Shown: one piece after another, positions 17,307-26,665 of the stretch
How positions within the stretch are numbered: the first letter of the stretch is position 1
Layout of the letters: every line of letters begins with the position of its first letter
Source of the DNA: an uncultured Bacteroidales bacterium
GTDB lineage: Bacteria > Bacteroidota > Bacteroidia > Bacteroidales > P3
NCBI GenBank assembly: GCA_900317125.1
Contig: ONFR01000001.1
Location: forward strand, 62,001 to 126,000
Length of the DNA stretch: 64,000 bases
Direction of reading: 5' to 3'
Position numbers and translations under genes: made by a program
Notes under the pieces: model-generated
The model's input: the letters and a program-made list of their open reading frames with translations, nothing else
Databases searched by the model: none
Told to the model about the DNA's origin: nothing

Positions 17307-18614
17307 ATGAATGTTGAGAGAAAGATGAAAGTGGCAATGATTTGTCATTTTTCGAATAAAGAAGTTCGAGATAATTTGCCATTAAGTAATCGTAGATTGT
17401 ATCGGTTTGCAAGAAAAGTATTGGGAATGCCAGGGAAAAGTGGATGGTATGGTGACATTGCACCATGGGATAATAGCATAATTGGTGCCATAAAGGAACG
17501 AAACGACATAGAATTATTTGTGATATCAGCCCATGGTGGTCTAAAAAAGTCTATAGTCTCTTTTGATTCTGAAGGAATTCATTATCATTTTATTAGATGT
17601 GAAATCGCTACTATGCTAAAAAAAATCATCCACAACGATAATCTTTGGAGAACTTTAAATCCTATGTCACCTAAAGTCAAAAGACTCGTTAATTGGATTA
17701 AGCCAGATTTAGTGTTATTGGTCGGTACTGAGAATGCATACATATCTAGTACAATTTTAGGCATAAATGGTTTTCCTATTTATGTTTTATGTCAAACAAT
17801 TTATAATAATCCTGAGTTTTGTGAACTGGATAAGAAAAACTCTTCTACTGAATTAAAAATATTTGAGAAGGAACGTTATGTGGGGGTATATTCAGACAAA
17901 CATTATTATTTATTAAGGGGATTGGGATACAAAAATTATATTTTTAGTTTTCAGTGGCCAACTTATAAAAATACGTTCGTTCCAATTCCGTGTAATGAAA
18001 AACAGTTTGATTTTATTAATTTCGCTTTACACATGAGCAGGGAGAAAGGATTTCATGATTGTATCGAGGCCTTGTCTATTGTTAAAGTAAAATATCCAAA
18101 TGTAAAATTGAATTTGGTTGACGGTGGCAATGATATAGTTCGGGCAGAATTGAAGCGATTAATAAAAAAGTTGGGTCTTGAGAATAACGTTACGTTTACA
18201 CCTTTCTTTGCTGAGAGGAAAGATTTATTCCAGCATTTGCAAAAAGTGCGGTTTGCAATACTCCCTTGTAAGGTGGATCATATTTCTGGAACGCAGTTGC
18301 AAAGTATGAAGTATGGACTGCCAGTGGTATGCTATAAGACAACAGGAACACCATCATTGAATAATGATAAAGAATGTGTTTTGATAGCTGAGATGGATGA
18401 TATTAAGGAACTTGCATCAAAAATGCTGTTATTGATGGATAATCCTGATTTAGCAGAACGATTGCGTCAGAATTCATTTGAGTTTTGTCAAAAACGAAAA
18501 CAGGATACTCTGGGAAATATGCATAGACTGGTTGAGAATTTCAAATCCATCATAGACAATTATAAGCACGGTACATCAATTCCAGAAGAACAATTGTTTG
18601 AGAGCCGATTATAG
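17307..18614 (+). CDS. glycosyltransferase, family 4 type
   Basis: A 435-residue GT-B glycosyltransferase. The C-terminal half has FALHMSREKGFHDCIEALSIVK, LNLVDGGNDI, LGLENNVTFTPFF and the donor-binding region ILPCKVDHISGTQLQSMKYGLPVVCYKTTG, which takes the place of the E-x7-E block. It is strongly AT-rich like the following 5 kb. It starts one base after the nucleotidyltransferase gene and likely uses a donor made in this locus. Confidence 0.78.
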   Translation: MNVERKMKVAMICHFSNKEVRDNLPLSNRRLYRFARKVLGMPGKSGWYGDIAPWDNSIIGAIKERNDIELFVISAHGGLKKSIVSFDSEGIHYHFIRCEIATMLKKIIHNDNLWRTLNPMSPKVKRLVNWIKPDLVLLVGTENAYISSTILGINGFPIYVLCQTIYNNPEFCELDKKNSSTELKIFEKERYVGVYSDKHYYLLRGLGYKNYIFSFQWPTYKNTFVPIPCNEKQFDFINFALHMSREKGFHDCIEALSIVKVKYPNVKLNLVDGGNDIVRAELKRLIKKLGLENNVTFTPFFAERKDLFQHLQKVRFAILPCKVDHISGTQLQSMKYGLPVVCYKTTGTPSLNNDKECVLIAEMDDIKELASKMLLLMDNPDLAERLRQNSFEFCQKRKQDTLGNMHRLVENFKSIIDNYKHGTSIPEEQLFESRL

Positions 18615-18634
18615 CGTTATTATTTGTTGTGCAT

Positions 18635-19738
18635 ATGAATGTTAAATTATTTTTATTTTTTATCGTTGTTCTATTAGGGCTTATATTAGGTGGCGGTGAA
18701 GACCTCAAAGGGCAGAAACGCAAATGGTATGTTTTCATTATCATTTCGTTACTAATATTGGAGTCTTGCTTGCGAAGTATTTCTGTTGGACCAGATACCA
18801 GAGGGTATTTTTATGATTTTCTTAGAATAAAATATCTAACATGGACTGATGTTTTTTCATCGTTTAGAACTGCTTATTTAGAGGGTGAAGGGAAAGATAT
18901 TGGTTATTTGGTGTTCGTGAAATTGGTTCAAATCATTTCCATGGATTTCAACGTTTTTTTGTTTGTTTGTGCTCTTGTTTTTTTTGTCCCTTTAGGATTC
19001 ATTCTTTATCGATATTCTACCCATATGTTACAATTGGTGTTTGCCTTCTCTTTATATGTGGTTTTGTTTCATATCGTTGCTCTTTCGGGTATTAGGCAGC
19101 AAGTTGCAACAGGTTTTTCGTTTATGGCTTTTCTTCAATTTGGAAATAAACACCATTGGAGAGCAATCCTGTTAATTTTTTTAGGCTCTTTTATACATAT
19201 ATCTCTTTTGTTTTTTTTACTTTTGCCATTGATTAAAATTGTCTTTCCTCGATGGGTTAAAGCCATTCATCTGTTTTCTTTTGCGACGATTCCTTTTGCT
19301 ATAATTTTCGCCAGTACTATTATTTCTTTTTTTGCCTCTTTTTTGGCTAATGATTATTATTCTGTTTATGGCGAGTCTGAATCTGGAGGTGATGCATTCA
19401 CCTATATTATTTTGATGGAACTCTTATCTTTGTTTTGTTTTATTGCAATAAAAAAACAAAATATAAAAGATAATCCTGAGATTGGTTTGTTATATGCTGT
19501 ATTGCCTTGGGTAACAATGACCGTGCCATTAATCTCGGTTAATGGAGCCATGATTCGCATAGGGCAATATTTTACTTTATATATGATGCTATTGGTGCCA
19601 ATGGCTATTGATGCGATGTTTAAATTTAAAGTGGATAGAAAAGTTATTTATATTAGTTTTATAACTATTCTTATATTGTTGAATTTTAATAGTGGCGTTT
19701 TCCATTATTATTTCTTCTGGCAAGAGCCCCAAATCTAA
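18635..19738 (+). CDS. wzy: EpsG-like polysaccharide polymerase (Wzy)
   Basis: A membrane protein of about 367 residues with roughly ten hydrophobic helices. The block SCLRSISVGPDTRGYFYDF near residue 50 and HIVALSGIRQQVATGFSFMAFL with its R-Q are typical of EpsG-type O-antigen or exopolysaccharide polymerases, where the arginine takes part in chain handling. ATG 18635 is preferred to GTG 18629. It lies between a glycosyltransferase and a flippase, the normal Wzx/Wzy neighbourhood. Polymerase identity is inferred from topology and these motifs. Confidence 0.78.
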   Translation: MNVKLFLFFIVVLLGLILGGGEDLKGQKRKWYVFIIISLLILESCLRSISVGPDTRGYFYDFLRIKYLTWTDVFSSFRTAYLEGEGKDIGYLVFVKLVQIISMDFNVFLFVCALVFFVPLGFILYRYSTHMLQLVFAFSLYVVLFHIVALSGIRQQVATGFSFMAFLQFGNKHHWRAILLIFLGSFIHISLLFFLLLPLIKIVFPRWVKAIHLFSFATIPFAIIFASTIISFFASFLANDYYSVYGESESGGDAFTYIILMELLSLFCFIAIKKQNIKDNPEIGLLYAVLPWVTMTVPLISVNGAMIRIGQYFTLYMMLLVPMAIDAMFKFKVDRKVIYISFITILILLNFNSGVFHYYFFWQEPQI

Positions 19739-19745
19739 TTAGATT

Positions 19746-21267
19746 ATGTCGTTTGTTGACAATAAACGAATCGCAAAAAACACGGTTGTGCTATATGTCA
19801 GGATGATTCTCCTGATGGCTGTGACGCTTTACACATCTAGGGTGATTCTTGCAACGTTGGGTGTAGAAAACTATGGTATTTATAGTTTGATAGGAGGTAT
19901 CATTGCCTTGTTTTCCTTTATCAGTAATTCCCTTGTAGGAGCCATGCAGCGTTTTTTCAGTGTGGCTTTGGGTCAAAATGATGAGGCTCGGTATCATAGG
20001 ATTTATGTTATGGGATACAACCTGTTATTCTTTTTTTCTTTTTTTTTTATTATTGGTAGGTGAAACTGTTGGATTTTGGTTTGTCAATTGTAAACTTAAT
20101 ATTCCTGATGGAAGGGAAAATGCAGCCTTTTGGGTGTATCAGTTTTCCATTTTGACGCTCATCGTACATTTGCTTAGGACCCCCGACAATGCAACAATCA
20201 TTGCATACGAGCGTATGGGATTTTATGCATATCTCAGTATTGGTGAGGCATTGATAAAGCTTGGTATAGTGTACCTCTTGCAGTTATTTGATATGGATAA
20301 ACTGATTCTTTATGTAATGTTGTATTTTATTGCCACAGTCATCATCAACATGGCGTATAAAATACATTGCAATAAGCATTTTTCTCCATGTCATTACAAG
20401 TGGTTATGGGATTCAAAACTGTTTAAGGAATTGTTGTCTTTTTCGGGTTGGTCATTGTTTAGCAATGGATCTCGAACAATTACCATGCAAGGAGAAAATA
20501 TTATGCTGAACCAATACTATTCGGTCTCAGTGAATGCAGCACGTGGAGTAGCGGCACAAGTGTACAACGCGATTAACACTTTTCTCACTAATTTTCAAAT
20601 TGCATTTAGACCACAGTTAACAAAGAGTTATGCGGCTGGAGAGATGAGTAATCACTATTTGCTTTTATACCGTTCTTCAAAGTTCTCGTTTTATCTCTTG
20701 TTGGCTCTGGTGGTTCCTATCATTTTCAATTTGGATGCTTTATTAAGCGCGTGGCTGGTTGACGTGCCACAATATACCAAGGAGTTTTGCCTGTACGTAT
20801 TGTTAGCTTATTTGGCAGATGCTTTGGCTGCACCATTAAGTACTTCTATTGTGGCCAATGGCAACATAAAAGGGTTACAAATATCAATAGCTGTGGTTTT
20901 TGTACTACAATTGATAGCCAGCTATTTTGCTTTAAGAGCAAAATGGCCACCTTATATAGTTTCCGTGTTTATTTTTGTAAGCCATAGTATTCATTATTTG
21001 TTTTATATATACTTCTGCAAGCGATTGTGCCACCTGAACATCAAGGAATATCTGAGAAAAGTTATATTGCCACTTATTCCAATTTGTATCATTTCGCCTC
21101 TTCTTCCTTGGGGGTTGCAAAGGTTTTCACTTGGTTTTTGGCGAGCGATTGGATTGTGCGTTATAGATATAGTTTGGGTGATAGTTATTGTTTGGCTGTT
21201 AGGAATGAGGAAAGAAGAAAAACAATATGTGGAATCTTTGTTCTTAAAATTGAAGCATCGAAGATAA
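19746..21267 (+). pseudogene. second flippase (Wzx), frameshifted at a T10 tract
   Basis: The first frame (19746-20063) encodes a clear flippase N terminus (NTVVLYVRMILLMAVTLYTSR, GIYSLIGGIIALFSF) and stops just after the T-rich stretch at 20031-20048. The rest of the protein is open in the +1 frame through 21267 (VGETVGFWFVNCKL onward, about ten helices). Removing one T from the T10 run at 20039-20048 restores one continuous frame of about 506 codons without any other lesion. As written the gene is off. It may be phase-variable, rescued by slippage, a recent loss, or a sequencing error in the homopolymer. Confidence 0.82.
20039..20048 (+). repeat. T10 homopolymer at the flippase frameshift
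   Basis: Ten consecutive T preceded by T7C (20031-20038). With nine T the reading frame continues as ...FFFSFFLLLVGETVG; with ten it terminates at TGA 20061-20063. The tract is long enough for slipped-strand mispairing or transcriptional slippage. Confidence 0.85.
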
Positions 21268-21311
21268 TGTTTATAAATCCCTTGTTGGGGATACTGTCAA
21301 AATAAAACCAT

Positions 21312-22616
21312 ATGACTCAAGCGTTTCCTAAAATACTAATCCTCTCCCGAGGCGTTTGGGATGACACAGATGGCACTTCAAGTACCTTGACCAATCTGTT
21401 TCAGGAGTATGATCCAAATAAATTGGCTCAAATATATATCGAAACAATTGCACCTAACACGAAGTGTTGTCACAGGTTTTTTCAGATTTCCGAGTTTTCT
21501 TTAGTTCATAAACTTTATAAGTGGAGAACGAAGACTGGGTATTCTATAGACTCAAGTCAAGAGAGCGATATGCCCTTGGATTCCAAGATTGCAAAGCAAG
21601 AGGCTGCCACAATGAATTATGTTCGAGGGCATCGTTCCATTTGGTTCACAATTGCACGTGAATTTTTGTGGTCTTTTAAAGGATGGAAAACTAAAGAATT
21701 AAAACAATTCATAAAGGATTTTGACCCAGATGTGGTTTGGATTAATGGAGCAACAGAGCCATTTTTATGCAATTTGTGTTATTTTGTTCTTCAAATTGCT
21801 CATACTCATTCTGTAGCTTATATGCAGGATGATAATTATTCATATCAATCTAAGAATCTTTTATATAGATTGTTTAAGCGATATCATAGAAAGACAATAA
21901 AAAGAGTTGTCGATCAATGTGATAGGATGTTTGTTATTAGTCCTAAAATGAAACGAGAGTATGACGAGATATTTAATAAAAACAGCATATTACTGACAAA
22001 AGGTATTGATATTGACAAGTTGCCATCCTTAAATTTGTATGTCCATAAACCTGTCAAGATGGTATATATGGGAAACATCATATATGGTAGGATTTATTCT
22101 TTGCTTGCCATCGCTGATGCGCTAAGGAGGTTGAATTCTGAAGAGACTATGGTTCAACTTGATATCTACACTCCCAATAGCGTTTCATCAGATATTAAAG
22201 ATCAGTTGCTAAATAACGGAAATGTCTTTATCAAGCCGCCAGTTAAGTATGATGAGGTTCAACAAATTATTTCAGAGCATGATGTGGTAGTGTTTGTGGA
22301 ATCTTTTGAACCGAAGTATTCTAAAGTTGCGCGATTATCATTCTCTACAAAAATCACAGATTATCTTTCATCTGGCAAGTGTATTTTTGCGGTCGGCCCC
22401 AAGGACATTGCACCAATAGAGTATTTTATGGAAGAAGACGCTGCAATTGTTGCAAGTACACAAGATGAGATTCAAGAAAAGATGTTAATGCTTACAGACC
22501 CTTCTCTAATTGAAAATTATGCTGTTAAAGCGCGGGAATGTGCTTGTAACAATCATAATAAGGATAAGATGGTCAAAATGCTGTATGGGGAATTGGTTTC
22601 CTTGAATAGTAAATAA
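21312..22616 (+). CDS. glycosyltransferase, GT-B fold
   Basis: A 434-residue protein with a GT4/GT1-like layout. The N-terminal part starts ILILSRGVWDDTDGTSSTLTNL. The middle has DPDVVWINGATEPFL and FVISPKMKREYDEIF. The C-terminal half has VYMGNIIYGR, IKPPVKYDEVQQIISEHDVVVFVESFEP and STKITDYLSSGKCIFAVGP, which corresponds to the donor-sugar binding region. It is AT-rich and lies 44 bases after the broken flippase. Acceptor and donor are unknown. Confidence 0.72.
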   Translation: MTQAFPKILILSRGVWDDTDGTSSTLTNLFQEYDPNKLAQIYIETIAPNTKCCHRFFQISEFSLVHKLYKWRTKTGYSIDSSQESDMPLDSKIAKQEAATMNYVRGHRSIWFTIAREFLWSFKGWKTKELKQFIKDFDPDVVWINGATEPFLCNLCYFVLQIAHTHSVAYMQDDNYSYQSKNLLYRLFKRYHRKTIKRVVDQCDRMFVISPKMKREYDEIFNKNSILLTKGIDIDKLPSLNLYVHKPVKMVYMGNIIYGRIYSLLAIADALRRLNSEETMVQLDIYTPNSVSSDIKDQLLNNGNVFIKPPVKYDEVQQIISEHDVVVFVESFEPKYSKVARLSFSTKITDYLSSGKCIFAVGPKDIAPIEYFMEEDAAIVASTQDEIQEKMLMLTDPSLIENYAVKARECACNNHNKDKMVKMLYGELVSLNSK

Positions 22617-22639
22617 TACAATGCGCAATTATTATCTTT

Positions 22640-23206
22640 ATGAGTGGCAGAGATCTCTTTAAAAAAGCAAAACCCATTATTAATGTATCGGTTTTAATAA
22701 TGTCTCTATTTCCAAAAGGAGTTCGGAAGAAACTTCTAGTTTGGAACAGAAATGTTTCGGGTAAATCCGGTTATTTTATTCGGTATGTTCTATTGAAATC
22801 TATTTTGCCGACAATTGGAGATAATATTGGAATTGACCAAGGTGTAATACTCTTAAATGTTGAAAGACTAAGATTAGGGTCAAACATAAGCATTAATCCC
22901 AATTGTTATATTGATGCTGGGGGGGGGGTACAAATTGGAAACAATGTTTCGATAGCAACAGAGACTGTGATTATCTCAACATCTCACACTTGGGGGGATG
23001 ACTCTGTTCCAATAAAATATAATCCCGTTGATGCTAAGCCGGTGGTGATCTGTGATGATGTTTGGATTGCATGTGGTGTCAGAATTATTGGAGAGTGTAC
23101 AATTAATCGTAGATCAATTGTTGCTGCAGGTGCAGTGGTGAAAGGAATTGTGCCAACACATTCAATATTTGGTGGGGTACCTGCTCATATGATAAAAAGC
23201 ATTTAA
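22640..23206 (+). CDS. hexapeptide-repeat O-acetyltransferase
   Basis: A 188-residue left-handed beta-helix acyltransferase of the maltose/galactoside acetyltransferase type. Hexapeptide turns are seen from about residue 55 (IGDNIGIDQGVILLNV, LGSNISINPNCYIDAGGGVQIGNNVSI), then the catalytic-histidine region VIISTSHTWG and VWIACGVRIIGECTINRRSIVAAGAVVKG. It probably O-acetylates a sugar of the repeat unit. Its GGGV codons are written as a run of ten G (22919-22928), a slippage-prone tract inside an otherwise AT-rich gene; the gene is in frame as given. Confidence 0.85.
   Translation: MSGRDLFKKAKPIINVSVLIMSLFPKGVRKKLLVWNRNVSGKSGYFIRYVLLKSILPTIGDNIGIDQGVILLNVERLRLGSNISINPNCYIDAGGGVQIGNNVSIATETVIISTSHTWGDDSVPIKYNPVDAKPVVICDDVWIACGVRIIGECTINRRSIVAAGAVVKGIVPTHSIFGGVPAHMIKSI
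22919..22928 (+). repeat. G10 homopolymer inside the O-acetyltransferase
   Basis: Ten consecutive G encode part of Ala-Gly-Gly-Gly-Val near residue 95. Change by one base would shift the frame and remove the second half of the beta-helix. In an AT-rich gene, using GGG for three Gly codons in a row is not expected from codon habit. Confidence 0.85.
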
Positions 23207-23230
23207 TTATCTCAGAAAAATTTATTAAAA

Positions 23231-24208
23231 ATGTCATATCTAAATCAAATTACATTTCCATCGAATTCACTATTCCTTGTAACAGGAGGTGCAGGTTTTA
23301 TCGGCTCTAATCTTTGTGAGGCGATACTTAAATTAGGATACAAAGTACGTTGCTTAGATGATTTAAGCACGGGGAAACAATCCAATATTGATTTATTTAT
23401 TAATAATCCCAACTACGAGTTCGTCAAGGGTGATATCAAGGATTTTGACATCTGTATGAAGGCTTGTGAAAATATAGATTATGTGATGAATGAAGCTGCT
23501 TGGGGTAGTGTACCGCGTAGTATCGAAATGCCGCTATTCTATAGCTTGAATAATATTCAAGGAACATTGAATATGCTTGAAGCTGCACGACGGAATAAGG
23601 TAAAAACTTTCGTATATGCCTCGAGCTCTTCTGTCTATGGTGATGAAGCACACCTGCCCAAGCAGGAAGGTGTGGAAGGTAACCTGCTCAGTCCCTATGC
23701 CGTCTCGAAGCGTTGCGATGAGGAATGGGCAAAGCAATACGCTAGACATTACGGCTTGAAGACAATAGGCCTACGCTATTTCAATGTCTTTGGCCGACGT
23801 CAAGATCCACATGGCGCATACGCTGCGGTGATTCCAAAGTTCATCAAGCTATTACTAAATAATGAACGACCCACAATCAATGGCGACGGCAAACAGAGTC
23901 GCGACTTCACATATATCGAGAATGTGATTGAGGCCAACCTGAAGGCTTGTCTCGCTCCTGATGAAGCCAGTGGTGAGGCATTTAATGTTGCATACGGCGG
24001 AAGGGAATATCTGATAGACATTTACTATTCTCTGACTAAAGCATTAGGCAAGGATATCGAGCCCATCTTTGGCCCCGACCGTCCCGGTGACATCAAGCAC
24101 TCTAATGCCGACATTAGTAAAGCAAAAAGATTGCTGGGATACGACCCACAGTATGATTTTGCCCGTGGTCTAAATGAAGCTATTGAATGGTATAAGGCAA
24201 ATTTATAG
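23231..24208 (+). CDS. UDP-N-acetylhexosamine 4-epimerase (SDR)
   Basis: A 325-residue extended short-chain dehydrogenase/reductase. NAD binding is at FLVTGGAGFIGSNLCEAIL (about 15-33), and the active site shows YASSSSVYGD followed by SPYAVSKRCDEEWA (Tyr-x3-Lys). RYFNVFGRRQDPHGAYAAVIPKF is characteristic of the UDP-GlcNAc/GalNAc 4-epimerases of the WbpP/TviC group rather than of GalE. The next gene encodes a nucleotide-sugar 6-dehydrogenase, so the pair could supply UDP-GalNAcA (or UDP-GlcNAcA and its epimer), a uronic acid whose carboxylate could be amidated. Confidence 0.82.
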   Translation: MSYLNQITFPSNSLFLVTGGAGFIGSNLCEAILKLGYKVRCLDDLSTGKQSNIDLFINNPNYEFVKGDIKDFDICMKACENIDYVMNEAAWGSVPRSIEMPLFYSLNNIQGTLNMLEAARRNKVKTFVYASSSSVYGDEAHLPKQEGVEGNLLSPYAVSKRCDEEWAKQYARHYGLKTIGLRYFNVFGRRQDPHGAYAAVIPKFIKLLLNNERPTINGDGKQSRDFTYIENVIEANLKACLAPDEASGEAFNVAYGGREYLIDIYYSLTKALGKDIEPIFGPDRPGDIKHSNADISKAKRLLGYDPQYDFARGLNEAIEWYKANL

Positions 24209-24230
24209 TTGATAATTAAATATAAATGCA

Positions 24231-25499
24231 ATGAAAGACACTAAAATCTGTGTAATAGGTCTAGGTTATGTTGGTCTGCCTTTGGCACGCCTGTTTTCAA
24301 CCAAGTATTCCACCGTCGGTTTCGACATGAACCAGAAGCGTTGTGACGCCCTCATGGCTGGGCACGATGCCACTCTTGAGGTAAGCGATGAACTGTTGCA
24401 AGATGCCATCAACAATCATGGTTTCGTCTGCACCAGTGACATTGAGAAGATACGTGATTGTAATTTCTACATTGTAGCAGTTCCAACACCAGTGGATGAA
24501 GACAATAACCCAGACCTTACTCCGCTCGTGGGAGCCAGCACTACAGTCGGTAAAGTGATTAGTAAGGGTGATGTTGTGGTTTACGAGTCCACTGTTTATC
24601 CTGGCGTTACTGAAGACGAGTGTATCCCCGTGGTGGAGAAGGTGTCCGGTTTGAAGATGAATGTTGATTTTTATGGAGGATATTCCCCTGAGCGCATCAA
24701 TCCAGGTGACAAGCAGCACACGGTAGAGCATATTAAGAAAGTAACATCCGGTTCAACACCAGAAATTGGCAAGTATATCAATGAGGTCTATAGTAGTGTT
24801 ATTACTGCTGGTACACATTTAGCTCCTACTATTAAGGTCGCCGAGGCTGCCAAAGTGATTGAAAACTCGCAACGTGATATTAACATCGCTTTTGTGAACG
24901 AGTTGAGCAAGATTTTCAACAAGATGGGTATCGACACCCTTGACGTGCTTGAGGCAGCAGGTACTAAGTGGAACTTTCTGCCGTTCCGTCCAGGTTTGGT
25001 AGGTGGTCACTGTATAGGGGTAGACCCATACTATTTGGCTCAATGTGCTAAAAGATACAGTTACAATCCTGAAATCATTCTTGCAGGTCGTAGAATGAAC
25101 GATGGCATGGGCGAGTATGTGGCTATCGAGACCATCAAGCTGATGCTGAAGAAGGGCATCCAGGTGTTACATAGCGACATCCTCATCCTCGGCTTCACCT
25201 TTAAGGAGAACTGCCCTGATGTTCGTAACACGAAGGTCATCGACATCTACAAAGCCTTGAAAGAATACAATCTCAATATAATAGTTTATGATCCTTGGGC
25301 TAATCCCGCTATAGTGGAACCTGAGTATGGCATCAAGGTAAATAACGAACTTCCTGCCCAAAAGTTTGATGCTTGCATTGCAGCTGTGGCACATAAGAAG
25401 TTTGAAGGTTTGGATGTGCTTGGTCTGTTGAAGGATAAGCATGTGGTGTTTGATGTGAAATGTACACTGGATAGGGAATTGGTGGACGGGAGGCTGTAA
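24231..25499 (+). CDS. UDP-N-acetylhexosamine 6-dehydrogenase
   Basis: A 422-residue nucleotide-sugar dehydrogenase of the WbpA/TviB group. NAD binding is at ICVIGLGYVGLPLARLF (about 6-22). VAVPTPVDEDNNPDLTPL and VVYESTVYPGVTED are family blocks. The substrate region has PERINPGDKQHTVEHIKKVTSG, and the catalytic cysteine lies in FRPGLVGGHCIGVDPYYLA. LGFTFKENCPDVRNTKVID follows. It oxidises a UDP-HexNAc to the uronic acid with NAD. The 'PERINPGD' form is typical of enzymes using UDP-GlcNAc/GalNAc rather than UDP-glucose. It directly follows its likely epimerase partner. Confidence 0.87.
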   Translation: MKDTKICVIGLGYVGLPLARLFSTKYSTVGFDMNQKRCDALMAGHDATLEVSDELLQDAINNHGFVCTSDIEKIRDCNFYIVAVPTPVDEDNNPDLTPLVGASTTVGKVISKGDVVVYESTVYPGVTEDECIPVVEKVSGLKMNVDFYGGYSPERINPGDKQHTVEHIKKVTSGSTPEIGKYINEVYSSVITAGTHLAPTIKVAEAAKVIENSQRDINIAFVNELSKIFNKMGIDTLDVLEAAGTKWNFLPFRPGLVGGHCIGVDPYYLAQCAKRYSYNPEIILAGRRMNDGMGEYVAIETIKLMLKKGIQVLHSDILILGFTFKENCPDVRNTKVIDIYKALKEYNLNIIVYDPWANPAIVEPEYGIKVNNELPAQKFDACIAAVAHKKFEGLDVLGLLKDKHVVFDVKCTLDRELVDGRL

Positions 25500-25509
25500 A
25501 TACCCTAAT

Positions 25510-26664
25510 ATGGAATCGAAGAAAGTATTGATTAGGACTACGACAATTCCTGGCTCCATGCGGGGATTGTTGAAGGGACAACTGAAATTCATGTCTCAGT
25601 ATTATGATGTGGTTGCTGTAACTTCGGGAGGCCCCAATTACGAAATAATGTTAAAAGAACAATGTGTTCGAGGTTATGTAGTACCTTTCACCAGAAAGAC
25701 CTTTTCTATTGGTTCTGACATCAAGGCATTCTTTAATTTAATTAGGATTATTAGGAAAGAAAGGCCTTTTATAGTTCATTCCCACACTTCAAAGGACGGA
25801 TTGTTGTGTATGGTTGCCGCGTGGCTATGTAGGGTGCCCCATCGTCTTTATACCATTGCTGGGTTGGGTGATTTATCAGGTATAAGAGGTTTTGTGTTGA
25901 ATGTGTCGGAATGGATTACTTTTGCTTGTGCTACAGGTATTTATCCAAATTCAAAAAACATGATGGATATTTATCTGAAAAAGGGAATGTTTAAAGCGCG
26001 AAAAGCTAAGGTGTTACTCAATGGTAGTTCTAATGGTATTGATTTGGACTACTTTGATGAAAAACAGGTTTCAAAAGTAGAAATAGCCGCTATTCGTGAA
26101 CAATTTGGGTGTGATGAGGAAACCATTATGTTTGTGTTTGTGGGGCGAGTTACTGGAGATAAGGGAGTTAATGAAATGATTCAGGCGTTTGGCATGGTGC
26201 ATAAAGAATGTAAAAATGCCAAATTGCTTATAGTGGGTCACTATGAAAAAGAGTTGGATCCTATTTCTTCCGAGTCCACCCACGAAATAGAAACAAACCC
26301 TAACATTGTATTTGCTGGTTTTCAATCTGATGTGCGACCATATATTTTGGCGGCTGACACGCTCATCTTGCCTAGCTATCGTGAAGGGATGCCCAATGTG
26401 GTCATGCAAGCCGGTGCTTTGAACAGGCCGTGTATTGTTACTAATATCAATGGTAGTAATGAGATAATTATAGATGGTGTAAATGGCAATATTGTGCCTA
26501 GAAAAGATACAGTTGCTCTTTATAACCAAATGAAGTATTACTGCGAGCATAAGGACGAAGTGAAAGCAATGGGGGAAAAATCACGTGATTTAATTGCGAA
26601 ACGGTATAAAAGGCAGGATATATGGTGTGCACTATTAAAGGAATATCAATCATTTGAAAAATAA
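25510..26664 (+). CDS. glycosyltransferase family 4
   Basis: A 384-residue GT4 enzyme. The N-terminal domain has IVHSHTSKDGLLCMVAAWL, and YPNSKNMMDIYLKKG precedes the linker. The C-terminal domain has FVFVGRVTGDKGVNEMIQAF, LLIVGHYEKELD, and ILPSYREGMPNVVMQAGALNRPCIVTNINGSNEII, the classical E-x7-E donor motif region. This is the standard family found next to UDP-uronate or UDP-HexNAc genes, and it may add the sugar made by the two preceding genes. Confidence 0.88.
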   Translation: MESKKVLIRTTTIPGSMRGLLKGQLKFMSQYYDVVAVTSGGPNYEIMLKEQCVRGYVVPFTRKTFSIGSDIKAFFNLIRIIRKERPFIVHSHTSKDGLLCMVAAWLCRVPHRLYTIAGLGDLSGIRGFVLNVSEWITFACATGIYPNSKNMMDIYLKKGMFKARKAKVLLNGSSNGIDLDYFDEKQVSKVEIAAIREQFGCDEETIMFVFVGRVTGDKGVNEMIQAFGMVHKECKNAKLLIVGHYEKELDPISSESTHEIETNPNIVFAGFQSDVRPYILAADTLILPSYREGMPNVVMQAGALNRPCIVTNINGSNEIIIDGVNGNIVPRKDTVALYNQMKYYCEHKDEVKAMGEKSRDLIAKRYKRQDIWCALLKEYQSFEK

Positions 26665-26665
26665 T

